Part shown: piece by piece, positions 1 to 6,091 of the stretch | Layout of the letters: every line of letters starts with the position of its first letter | Numbering within the stretch: the first letter of the stretch is position 1 | From: CAYRAV01 sp964422365 | GTDB taxonomy: Bacteria; Bacillota; Clostridia; Lachnospirales; Lachnospiraceae | Direction: 5' to 3' | DNA length: 13,623 nucleotides | Assembly: GCA_964422365.1 (NCBI GenBank) | Contig: CAYRAV010000076.1 | Span: 1-13,623 of the forward strand | Notes under the pieces: model-generated | Seen by the model: only the letters and a program-made list of their open reading frames with translations | What the model was told of the DNA's origin: nothing | Databases searched by the model: none | Made by a program: the position numbers and the translations under genes

Positions 1-606
1 GAGGATGGAAAAGAAACCGTTTATAATATTGAAATGCAGACAACAGAGAATAGAAATCTTCCTAAGCGAACAAGATATTATCAAGGGATGATAGACTTGA
101 ATATCTTGGAAAAAGGGGATAATTACAAAGACTTGAAACGGAGTTTTGTTATTTTTGTATGTACCTTTGATCTGTTTGGTGAAGGGAGACACATCTATAC
201 CTTTGAAAATCGTTGTATTCAAAATCTGGTGTTAGGTCTTGGTGATGATACAACTAAGATAATTTTAAATACTAAGGGTACAATGGATGATGTTACCCCA
301 GAAATGAAAAAGTTGCTTGATTATATTGATGGTAAGGAACCGGAGGACGACTTTACCAGGGAATTAGATGAAGCGGTGAAGTCTGTTAGAAATAATGAGA
401 AATGGAGGTTGGATTACATGACTTTGCAAATGCATTATCAGGAAAAATATGAGCAGGGATATGATGAGGGAGATAGAAAAAGAGCAATCTCTGTAGCAAT
501 TAGAATGATAGAAGCTAATAAATTGCCTTCAGAGGAGATTGCATTATATTCTGGACTTACCTTGGAACAGGTGATTGAACTAGAAAAAGAATTGCAATCA
601 GTATAA
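1..606 (+). CDS. PDDEXK_2 (Rpn-like) nuclease/transposase, 3' part
   Basis: The reading frame is open from base 1 to the stop at 604-606, so the gene starts outside the window and an internal ATG at 34 is not the true start. The visible 201 residues begin with a strand ending in YNIEMQ, which is the E-x-Q half of the PD-(D/E)XK nuclease motif (E11 and Q13 of the visible part). The matching catalytic Asp lies off the left edge. The following RYYQGMIDLNIL, FVIFVCTFDLFGEG and IYTFENRC stretches are the usual body of PDDEXK_2 family proteins annotated as Rpn-like recombination-promoting nucleases or putative transposases. The C-terminus has an acidic linker, a charged helix and a final LPSEEIALYSGLTLEQV helix pair typical of this family. 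The family cuts DNA and is linked to recA-independent recombination in E. coli; the role here is inferred. A strong terminator follows 86 bases downstream, so the gene is separate from the xis-int module. Confidence 0.9.
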   Translation, partial: EDGKETVYNIEMQTTENRNLPKRTRYYQGMIDLNILEKGDNYKDLKRSFVIFVCTFDLFGEGRHIYTFENRCIQNLVLGLGDDTTKIILNTKGTMDDVTPEMKKLLDYIDGKEPEDDFTRELDEAVKSVRNNEKWRLDYMTLQMHYQEKYEQGYDEGDRKRAISVAIRMIEANKLPSEEIALYSGLTLEQVIELEKELQSV

Positions 607-691
607 TGTTTGTTGCCTAAACTCAATCGAATTTCCAGTGCTTCTATTTTGTTTCTAAAATTTTTAGAAGTCTCAGGATAATAAAAATAAT

Positions 692-731
692 ATAGTAACT
701 GTTCATGGTTCTGAACAGTTACTATTTTTTT
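692..731 (+). terminator. Rho-independent terminator after the PDDEXK_2 gene
   Basis: A perfect 14-bp stem (692-705 with 712-725) with a 6-base loop is followed directly by T residues 725-731. The stem is a copy of the palindrome AGTAACTGTTCA, a motif that recurs in other intergenic regions of this window (4447-4459, 12222-12239). Confidence 0.88.
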
Positions 732-755
732 AAAGAAACAGCTTCATATTTTACA

Positions 756-798
756 AAAAACGCTATACTGAGCATGAAGAGTTTGGTATAGCGTTTTT
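756..798. repeat. 13-bp inverted repeat with A/T-tract flanks
   Basis: AAAAACGCTATAC at 756-768 is the exact complement of 786-798, with a 17-base loop. It could act as a terminator in either direction, since A and T tracts lie at its outer ends. Its loop contains most of the 10-bp sequence that recurs downstream of int (see the candidate att repeat), so it may instead mark the end of the integrated element. Confidence 0.75.
778..787 (+). repeat. Candidate att direct repeat, int-distal copy
   Basis: AGAGTTTGGT here is identical to 3300-3309. The two copies bracket the array, xis and int. A tyrosine-recombinase element is expected to end beyond int and to leave a short direct repeat, so these are candidate att cores. 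The match is only 10 bp and could be chance. Confidence 0.3.
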
Positions 799-826
799 CA
801 AACCTGTTGAAATAACACCCAAAACG

Positions 827-881
827 AAAAATACCATGTCATGATATAAATGACCCTAAAACAACTGAAAAAATACCATGT
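827..881 (+). repeat. Pair of 13-bp direct repeats 42 bp apart
   Basis: AAAAATACCATGT is found at 827-839 and again at 869-881, an offset of 42 bp, which is four helical turns. The sequence lies between the end of the first gene and the 34-bp tandem array. Spacing by whole turns suggests a protein binding the same DNA face twice, possibly the integrase or an element regulator. No protein is known from the sequence to bind it. The rest of 607-1004 is AT-rich, with no coding signal on either strand. Confidence 0.6.
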
Positions 882-1004
882 GGCGATTTTACAAGGAAAA
901 AATTAAACGATATAATTGTGATATAAAGTTAATGCGAGAGTGTCATTAATACAAGTTGTGTAAGATAAAAGAAGAAATCACAAGTAGATCATCCGATCCC
1001 AATG

Positions 1005-1238
1005 GGGTAAGCAGAATGTAAGCAAAATGCTAGCATCAGGGTGAGCATAATGTAGACAAGGTGCTAACACTAGGGTGAGCAGAATGTAAGCAAAGTGCTG
1101 TCATGAAGGATTGAAGGAGAGGAAAAAAGTGAAACTGTGGTGAGCAGAATGTAAACAAAGTGATAGCATCGAGGTGAGCAATATGTAAGCAAAGTGATAG
1201 CACTAGGGTAAGCAGAATGTGTACATAATGCTATCATT
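1005..1238. repeat. Six-unit 34-bp tandem array made of 11-bp sub-boxes
   Basis: Six degenerate units begin with GGGT or a near match at 1005, 1039, 1073, 1138, 1172 and 1206. The step is 34 bp except between units 3 and 4, where a 65-bp step holds a lost or decayed unit. Each unit splits into 11 + 11 + 12 bp: for example GTAAGCAGAAT (1007), GTAAGCAAAAT (1018) and GCTAGCATCAGG (1029). The related boxes therefore fall about one helical turn apart on one face of the DNA. There are no unique spacers, so it is not CRISPR, and 34 is not a multiple of three, so it is not a coding repeat. It lies 205 bases upstream of xis. Likely roles, all inferred, are arm-type binding sites for Int/Xis (Tn916 Int binds 11-bp direct repeats), iterons of an element origin, or part of an oriT. 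Confidence 0.9.
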
Positions 1239-1277
1239 TTATCATTTTTAGAGGAAATGGAGATATATTTCGGGGTA

Positions 1278-1294
1278 TTAGGGGTGTCCCCTAA
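1278..1294. repeat. Short GC-rich inverted repeat upstream of xis
   Basis: TTAGGGG and CCCCTAA form a perfect 7-bp stem around TGT. It follows TTCGGGGTA (1269-1277), whose complement TACCCCGAA occurs at 3238-3246 just after int. This is a GC-rich island in otherwise AT-rich DNA and could be a protein-binding or nicking site. The segment 1239-1442 holds no gene. Confidence 0.6.
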
Positions 1295-1442
1295 CCGGAA
1301 AAGCATTTTTGTGATACAAAATGCGTATCTGGCAAAACCGAAAATATGTCTATTGACCTATACTGACGTTTTGAATTGGCAGAGTCAATTAAAAGAAATA
1401 TTTGAGTAAATAGAAGATACAAAGCAGGGAGGAGAAGTTTAC

Positions 1443-1652
1443 ATGAAGGAAGAAATATTTGAGATACCTGTATGGAAAAGGTACACATTGAATATAGAAG
1501 AGGCAGCAAACTATTATCACATAGGGCAGGGAAAACTGCGTGAGATTGTGGAAGAACACCCAGAAGCGGAGTTCATCATCTACAATGGAAATCGAGTACT
1601 GATAAAAAGGAAAAGATTTGAGCAGTATTTGGATGAGTGTACGGTGATCTAG
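1443..1652 (+). CDS. xis: Excisionase (Tn916 Xis family)
   Basis: This encodes a 69-residue DNA-binding protein closely resembling Tn916 Xis (67 residues): an N-terminal IPVWKRYTLNIEEAANYYHIG segment in two pieces, a winged-helix turn, and NGNRVLIKRKRFEQYLD near the C-terminus, matching NGNRIQIKRKQFEK in Tn916. Such proteins bend the DNA at the element ends and push the integrase towards excision. The start at 1443 has a strong site, GGGAGGAG at 1427-1434, with 8 bases of spacing. The integrase gene follows after 335 bases, a much longer gap than usual for this pair. About 160 bases of that gap are accounted for by the MITE-like insertion at 1752-1901 with its duplicated target. Assignment by remembered family sequence; high confidence. 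Confidence 0.93.
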   Translation: MKEEIFEIPVWKRYTLNIEEAANYYHIGQGKLREIVEEHPEAEFIIYNGNRVLIKRKRFEQYLDECTVI

Positions 1653-1741
1653 TTTAATAGGGTGCTTTCTAATGAGGAAGAAAAAAATGCCTTAGGTGTC
1701 ATTAAAGTTCTGACGGGGATTACTGCCGTATAGTGCTAGTA

Positions 1742-1911
1742 TATAAGAAATGCTAGTGTAAAATTTTCTTCGGGTTTTCTGTAAATGATTATTTTTCCGA
1801 AAATTTATATTATGCATGAAAGAACTAATCTGATATGGCATAGGAGTATTTAGGAATACTTCCCTTGAATATGTCATTCCCGAAGGTAAATTTACACTAT
1901 CTATAAGAAAT
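1742..1911. mobile_element. Probable 150-bp MITE with 10-bp target duplication
   Basis: The core 1752-1901 has imperfect terminal inverted repeats of 23 bp, 1752-1774 and 1879-1901, with 19 of 23 positions matching. They start GCTAGTGTAAA and GATAGTGTAAA and both end in TTCGGG. Directly abutting each end, with no gap, is the exact 10-bp direct repeat TATAAGAAAT (1742-1751 and 1902-1911), the expected scar of a transposition. An inner hairpin AGTATT/AATACT lies at 1845-1860. No transposase is encoded, so movement would need a full-length partner elsewhere. The GTGTAAA-containing ends and 8-10 bp duplication recall IS256-type elements, but that is a guess. It splits xis from int. Confidence 0.7.
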
Positions 1912-1938
1912 ATTTCAATAGAAGGAGTTCAACTTTTG

Positions 1939-1981
1939 TGATATAATATAACTACGGTTGGACTCTCTTTTTTGAGGAGAG
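1939..1981 (+). promoter_or_regulatory. Extended -10 promoter and ribosome site of int
   Basis: TGaTATAAT at 1939-1947 is a full extended -10 element; no good -35 is seen. GAGGAGAG at 1974-1981 is the ribosome site. It is 6 bases from ATG 1988 but touches the in-frame ATG 1982, which decides the start in favour of 1988. CTCTC (1963-1967) can pair with GAGAG (1977-1981), partly covering the ribosome site. Confidence 0.65.
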
Positions 1982-1987
1982 ATGGCT

Positions 1988-3187
1988 ATGAGCGAAAAAA
2001 GAAGAGATAATAGAAACAGAATTCTTCATAATGGAGAATCACAGTTGGCGGATGGAAGATATCGTTTTAGATATTCAGATTTAGACGGAAAACGCCATGA
2101 TGTATATAGCTGGCGTTTGGATCACAATGATAGGATGCCAAAGAATAAGCCACATGATTTGTCATTAAGAGAAAAAGAAAAGCAGATTGACCAAGATCTA
2201 TTTAATCAAGTAGTATCCAATGGCGGCAATATGAATGTTCTGGAATTGTGTGAAAAGTATACTTCATTGAAATGTGGAGTAAGAGACACGACAAGAGCCG
2301 GCTACAAAACGGTATTGAATATTTTGAAGAAGGATCCATTTGGAAAAAAGAGAATTGACAAGGTGAAGATTTCAGATGCCAAGGGATGGCTAATTAAGTT
2401 ACAACAGGTTGAGGGAAAGAGTTATTCCTCCATCCATCAGATTAGAGGTGTGGTAAGACCGGCATTTGAAATGGCTTTTCAAGATGATCTAATTCGAAAG
2501 AATCCATTTCAGTTTGAGTTGTCTTCTGTTATTGTAAATGATAGTGTGACAAGAGAGGCTATAACTCGTAAACAACAAAGGGCATATTTAAAGTTTATCA
2601 AAGAGGATTCGCATTATAAGAAATTTTATGAAGCAATCTATATTCTATTTCACACAGGATTACGGATTTCGGAATTTTGCGGGTTGACAATACAGGATGT
2701 AGATTTTAAAGAGATGAGAATAAAGGTAGATCATCAGCTACAGTATATCAATGGAAAAGGTAAAAAAATCCAAGAGCCAAAAACAGAAAGTGGTGTACGT
2801 TTCATTCCAATGACAAAGGAAGTAGCAGAATGTTTCAGGAAAATTCTTATGAAAAGGGAAAAGCCTGCAATCGAGAAAATGATTGATGGATATTCCGGAT
2901 TTATCTTTTTGGATGCGTATGGAAATCCTACCCCGGCATATTATTGGGAAAAGAGAATGCAACGGATTTGCAAGAAGTATAACAGTATTTATAAAGTGCA
3001 AATGCCGAAGATTACACCGCATGTTTGCAGACATACTTTTTGTTCCAATATGGCAAAGTCGGGAATGAATCCAAAAACATTGCAGTATATTATGGGACAT
3101 GCAGATATTAGTGTAACACTTAATACTTATACGCATGTGAATTTTGAAGATGCCAGGCAGGAATTAAACAGAGTGTCAAATTGCTAG
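1988..3187 (+). CDS. int: Tn916-family tyrosine integrase
   Basis: The protein has 399 residues from ATG 1988. That start gives MSEKRRDNRNRIL, matching Tn916 Int (MSEKRRDNKGRIL), and has proper ribosome-site spacing; the in-frame ATG at 1982 does not. Domains in order are an N-terminal arm-binding domain (about 1-75), a core-binding SAM-like domain (about 80-170) and a C-terminal catalytic domain. The catalytic signatures are visible: the first Arg in HTGLRISEFCGL, the box II HVCRHTF with HxxR, the GHADISVTLNTY stretch, and the active Tyr in NTYTHV. It recombines the element ends with a target site and, with Xis, reverses the reaction. All catalytic motifs are intact, so the enzyme is probably functional. 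No relaxase or type IV secretion gene is seen nearby. Confidence 0.96.
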   Translation: MSEKRRDNRNRILHNGESQLADGRYRFRYSDLDGKRHDVYSWRLDHNDRMPKNKPHDLSLREKEKQIDQDLFNQVVSNGGNMNVLELCEKYTSLKCGVRDTTRAGYKTVLNILKKDPFGKKRIDKVKISDAKGWLIKLQQVEGKSYSSIHQIRGVVRPAFEMAFQDDLIRKNPFQFELSSVIVNDSVTREAITRKQQRAYLKFIKEDSHYKKFYEAIYILFHTGLRISEFCGLTIQDVDFKEMRIKVDHQLQYINGKGKKIQEPKTESGVRFIPMTKEVAECFRKILMKREKPAIEKMIDGYSGFIFLDAYGNPTPAYYWEKRMQRICKKYNSIYKVQMPKITPHVCRHTFCSNMAKSGMNPKTLQYIMGHADISVTLNTYTHVNFEDARQELNRVSNC

Positions 3188-3205
3188 AAGCCTTGAAAAC
3201 AGTTG

Positions 3206-3242
3206 GGGGTAAGCGTTTATGGTTTACCCCGGTTTTTACCCC
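3206..3242 (+). repeat. GGGGTAA inverted and direct repeats after int
   Basis: GGGGTAA at 3206-3212 pairs with TTACCCC at 3224-3230, and a second TTACCCC lies at 3236-3242. The hairpin followed by GGTTTTT could be a weak terminator for int. GGGGTAAGC (3206-3214) is identical to the head of the tandem array (1004-1012), and TACCCCGAA (3238-3246) is the complement of 1269-1277. The same binding motif may therefore sit on both sides of xis-int. Confidence 0.6.
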
Positions 3243-3299
3243 GAATTCTTAAAAAAATATAAGAAAATATGTGAAATTATGAAACGAAATGTGAAAAAG

Positions 3300-3309
3300 A
3301 GAGTTTGGT
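3300..3309 (+). repeat. Candidate att direct repeat, int-proximal copy
   Basis: AGAGTTTGGT is identical to 778-787. It lies about 110 bases beyond the int stop and 50 bases before the phosphatase gene, where the int end of a Tn916-like element is expected. Confidence 0.3.
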
Positions 3310-3361
3310 GGAAATGGGCTAAAATGAAGGAAAATATTGATTTTGAAGGGAAATAATAACT

Positions 3362-3841
3362 ATGATTAAAGTACTTTTCATCTGCCACGGCAACATCTGC
3401 CGTTCCCCCATGGCAGAATTTATATTAAAAGACATGGTTAAAAAGTTAGGAAAGGAAGATGATTTCTTTATTGCCTCCTGTGCTACCAGCACGGAAGAAA
3501 TCTGGAATGGACTCGGAAACCCAGTATATCCACCAGCAAAAAAGGAATTAGCAAAGCATGGTATATCCTGTGAGGGAAAACATGCAGTTTTACTAACGAA
3601 AAAAGATTATGAAAAGTATGATTACCTGATTGGCATGGAACATGTCAATATCCGCAATATGCTTCAGATATTAGGTGGTGATCCGGAAGAAAAGGTACAT
3701 CTTTTGTTAGAATATACAGGAGAGAATAGGGGAATCGCCGATCCTTGGTATACAGGAGATTTTTCTAAAACCTACAAGGATATTTCAGAAGGCTGCAAAA
3801 AATTTTTAGAATTTATTTCAACTAAGAAAGGTGGTTTTTAA
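3362..3841 (+). CDS. Low-molecular-weight protein tyrosine phosphatase
   Basis: This 159-residue cytoplasmic enzyme hydrolyses phosphotyrosine (or phosphoarginine in some family members) through a cysteinyl-phosphate intermediate. The P-loop CX4CRS is at the N-terminus as C8-HGNI-C13-R14-S15, and the general acid is Asp127 in ADPWY near the C-terminus. Length and motif order are those of the LMW-PTP family, so the enzyme looks complete. The long PP and HAV region in the middle carries the usual dimer/substrate loops. The start at 3362 is preceded by GAAGGG at 3345-3350, with a rather long 11-base gap. The next gene begins one base after the stop, so the two are likely translated from one message. 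Bacterial relatives regulate tyrosine kinases of polysaccharide export or stress responses, but no such kinase is in the window. Confidence 0.95.
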   Translation: MIKVLFICHGNICRSPMAEFILKDMVKKLGKEDDFFIASCATSTEEIWNGLGNPVYPPAKKELAKHGISCEGKHAVLLTKKDYEKYDYLIGMEHVNIRNMLQILGGDPEEKVHLLLEYTGENRGIADPWYTGDFSKTYKDISEGCKKFLEFISTKKGGF

Positions 3842-3842
3842 T

Positions 3843-4442
3843 ATGACAGCACAAGTAGGAGACCAGTTTAAATTCAAAGGAGGCAAACATGAAATTGTCG
3901 CAATAAGTGAACCTATCGATTTTCATCCAGAAACATACGGCATTATTCCTGAATCCATATGCACTGCTTGTTGGAATGGATATTGGTGTGAATATGAAAT
4001 TTCAGACAAAGGAATCACTTTAAACAATCTGTACATAAATGCAAAAGATGATTATTATCCGAGCATCAATGGTGTTGTTCCGGTATCAACAAATAATCAG
4101 AAAAACTATCAATATATGGGTCATCATTTATATAAAGGAATTAATCTTTCAATCAATTATACCGGGAAAATAGTTACGGGCAGCGATTTTCTACGAGAAT
4201 ACTATATTCATATGGGTTATCAAAGAGCATGGGCATATAAGATTCTGACAGAATTTGTTTTTGAAAATGGAACACTAAAACAAACCATAGACCACAGCAA
4301 AGTAGCAGAACAATTGAGAGAACAAATTGATGAAATGACACGAAATCCACAAAAAACAAGTAAAATAACAGATAAAGAGATTTCCAATTTTATAGATGAA
4401 AGTTTTTCTTTGGATATTAAGAAGAAAACATGGTGGATTTAG
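3843..4442 (+). CDS. Hypothetical protein linked to the phosphatase gene
   Basis: I do not recognise this 199-residue protein. The start at ATG 3843 is preferred over GTG 3831 because AAAGGTGG (about 3827-3834) inside the end of the phosphatase gene is well placed for 3843. The N-terminus (VGDQFKFKGGKHEIVAISEP) looks like a small beta-barrel start and is followed by three cysteines, C40, C43 and C49, in CTACWNGYWC, a possible half metal site. The middle is rich in Tyr and Asn, and the last 70 residues are charged and helical. There is no signal peptide or membrane segment, so it is probably cytoplasmic. Tight linkage to the phosphatase suggests a shared job, such as a partner or substrate, but nothing in the sequence proves it. 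Confidence 0.8.
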   Translation: MTAQVGDQFKFKGGKHEIVAISEPIDFHPETYGIIPESICTACWNGYWCEYEISDKGITLNNLYINAKDDYYPSINGVVPVSTNNQKNYQYMGHHLYKGINLSINYTGKIVTGSDFLREYYIHMGYQRAWAYKILTEFVFENGTLKQTIDHSKVAEQLREQIDEMTRNPQKTSKITDKEISNFIDESFSLDIKKKTWWI

Positions 4443-4446
4443 CGAA

Positions 4447-4634
4447 TAGTAACTGTTCACATATGTCAATTTACCATTTGTAGAAGATACCATTTCACTA
4501 AAAAATAAATGTATTGTCTGACAAATGCCCCATTGATGTCATCTGCCATATAGAAATGGTGGTTCAAAGTATCTTCAGTCTGCGAGCAGCACATGCACTT
4601 TGCACCATCATTTCTATATAACTCAACTGTTACC
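4447..4634. repeat. Intergenic element with a 72-nt near-perfect hairpin
   Basis: The arms 4548-4570 and 4597-4619 match at 21 of 23 positions, with a 26-base loop that itself contains CTGCGAGCAG. There is no T tract after it, so it is not a normal terminator. Outside it lie TAGTAACTGTTCA (4447-4459) and, on the other strand, TGGTAACAGTTGA (4622-4634), which are imperfect inverted copies. The whole could be a second MITE-like element, or a structured RNA in the 5' region of the next gene. The rest of 4443-4663 shows no gene. Confidence 0.6.
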
Positions 4635-4663
4635 AGAAAATAATGATATTTTTAATTTTATCC

Positions 4664-4692
4664 TTTACATTTTTGAGCGACTATGTTATTAT
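4664..4692 (+). promoter_or_regulatory. Promoter of the BIG2-repeat protein
   Basis: TTTACA (4664-4669), 17 bases, then TATTAT (4687-4692), with TG at 4684-4685 making an extended -10. It lies 48 bases before the TTG start at 4741. Confidence 0.6.
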
Positions 4693-4740
4693 ACTATTAG
4701 ACCTGTTTTCTTCCTTTTGTTTGAAAGGAGAAAATTTATC

Positions 4741-5739
4741 TTGAAAAAAATATCAGTTTTTATTGTAACACTGGTGCTTGCCTTAAGCACTATGTTTTCC
4801 ACTTCTGCTGTACATGCAGCAGATTCTTCAGCTATTCCGTATATTATTTTATCCCAATATTACGGTACTATGAAAATTGGTGAAGGAAACTGTATTTCGG
4901 CTTTTACTTCCACCGGAAAGAAACCAACTTGGAAAAGCAGTGACTCCTCTGTCGCCTCTGTAAATACTTATGGTTGTGTGACCGCTAAGAAGGCAGGTAC
5001 TACATTCATTACAGCAAGCATCAAAAACGCAGAAGCATCTTGTAAAATCACAGTGAAACCAACTACAGTTACCCTGAACCGTACCAATATTTCCTTAGAA
5101 AATGGCCAGTGGACACGGTTAGTTGCAAATACTTCTAATGGTTCTAAAGTAACATGGAAAAGTTCCAAAAAAAGTGTTGCTACTGTAGATAGTTATGGTA
5201 CAATTGCGGCAGTAAAACCAGGAGAAGCAATCATTACTGCTACTGCTAACCAAACAAGCGTAACCTGTAAAGTAACTGTAAAATCACCAACAGTCACATT
5301 GAATTCCCGCTCTGTAAATCTATATCGCACACAGACTTTTTCTTTAAAAGCATCTGTATCTTCTAACATCAAACCTACCTGGAAAACAAACCGTAAAAGT
5401 ATTGCTGTTGTTGACGAAGATGGTAAAATTACTGCCATAAAACATGGTACAGCTACTATTACTGCCAAGGTTGATGATGTATCTGTTACTTGTGAAGTTA
5501 CAGTAAAACAACCTACTGTAACACTAAACAAAAGTGAACTTTCCCTGAAAAAAGGTGCGAAAGAAACATTGACTGCCAAAGTATCTTCTGGAAACACACC
5601 TACATGGACCTGCAGCAATACTGATGTTGTAAGCATCTCTGATAAAGGTGTCATAACTGCAAAGAAAAAGGGAAGTGCATATGTTTATGCAGCAGAGGAT
5701 GGCATAAAATCTAAATGTAAAGTTACAGTAACAGAGTAA
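4741..5739 (+). CDS. Secreted protein with four BIG2 Ig-like repeats
   Basis: The start is TTG 4741, with AAAGGAG at 4724-4730 ten bases upstream. It opens directly with a signal peptide: KK, a hydrophobic stretch, then SAVHA before ADSS, with cleavage near residue 27. An upstream in-frame ATG at 4600 would put 47 extra residues before the signal and cross the promoter, so it is rejected. The 332-residue protein is four bacterial Ig-like group 2 domains, at about 31-106, 107-181, 182-256 and 257-332. The period is exactly 75 residues: Trp at 64, 139, 214 and 289, and Cys at 101, 176, 251 and 326 in CKVTV-like ends. Domain 1 has two extra cysteines (51 and 79). There is no LPXTG, LysM or membrane anchor, so it is probably released or held non-covalently. 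BIG2 domains usually serve adhesion or as spacers; here they are the whole protein. Confidence 0.9.
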   Translation: MKKISVFIVTLVLALSTMFSTSAVHAADSSAIPYIILSQYYGTMKIGEGNCISAFTSTGKKPTWKSSDSSVASVNTYGCVTAKKAGTTFITASIKNAEASCKITVKPTTVTLNRTNISLENGQWTRLVANTSNGSKVTWKSSKKSVATVDSYGTIAAVKPGEAIITATANQTSVTCKVTVKSPTVTLNSRSVNLYRTQTFSLKASVSSNIKPTWKTNRKSIAVVDEDGKITAIKHGTATITAKVDDVSVTCEVTVKQPTVTLNKSELSLKKGAKETLTAKVSSGNTPTWTCSNTDVVSISDKGVITAKKKGSAYVYAAEDGIKSKCKVTVTE

Positions 5740-5762
5740 GAGTCACAGACACATTTCAGACA

Positions 5763-5797
5763 TGCCATAAAATGAAACATTATTACATTTTATGGCA
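5763..5797. terminator. 12-bp hairpin after the BIG2 gene
   Basis: TGCCATAAAATG (5763-5774) pairs perfectly with CATTTTATGGCA (5786-5797) around an 11-base loop, 23 bases after the stop. It lacks a following T tract, so termination would be weak; it could also protect the 3' end of the message. Confidence 0.5.
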
Positions 5798-5803
5798 CAA
5801 TAC

Positions 5804-5879
5804 AAAAACACAGAATTTCATAGAAATACTTCTCTTCTGTGTTCTCTTTATCAAAGTAAAAGAAAACTACTCTTTTACT
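5804..5879 (-). terminator. Hairpins in the gap between convergent genes
   Basis: The gap 5740-6091 between the BIG2 gene and the minus-strand Nudix gene holds no convincing gene. AACACAGAA/TTCTGTGTT (5807-5815 with 5835-5843) reads on the minus strand as a stem running into TTTTT, a plausible though distant terminator for the minus-strand pair. A second stem, AGTAAAAG/CTTTTACT, is at 5855-5862 with 5872-5879. Closer to the Nudix stop, AGCTGT and AATGG (6037-6048) pair with 6070-6083, without a T tract. Confidence 0.45.
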
Positions 5880-6091
5880 CTTTGTTCTACAGCTCTCAAA
5901 TACAAAATCCTATATTTGACAAGCTTTTATATAGATATCAAAAATAACAGTAAAAATAAAGGAAGAAAACAGGCTTTATATAAAAATGGCTGTTGCATTA
6001 AGGCAAAACCAAACATACTACCTTCAAACACAATCTAGCTGTAAATGGCAGTTGCGTTCTCCTACATAACCATTATAACAGCTATCTTCTC

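Noticed and set aside
1005..1238. The tandem array as a CRISPR array
   Set aside because: The 34-bp units are contiguous, with no unique spacers between constant repeats, and no cas gene is near.
1692..1877. A 61-codon minus-strand frame overlapping the MITE
   Set aside because: It has no ribosome site, lies across the element's terminal repeat and shows no recognisable domain; too small to be a transposase.
1982..1987. ATG 1982 as the int start
   Set aside because: The ribosome site ends at 1981, leaving no spacing; ATG 1988 has 6 bases and matches the Tn916 Int start.
5772..6038. An 88-codon plus-strand frame in the gap after the BIG2 gene
   Set aside because: It starts inside a hairpin, has no ribosome site, and its translation is Lys/Asn/Tyr/Ile-rich with no family resemblance; it reads as AT-rich non-coding DNA.
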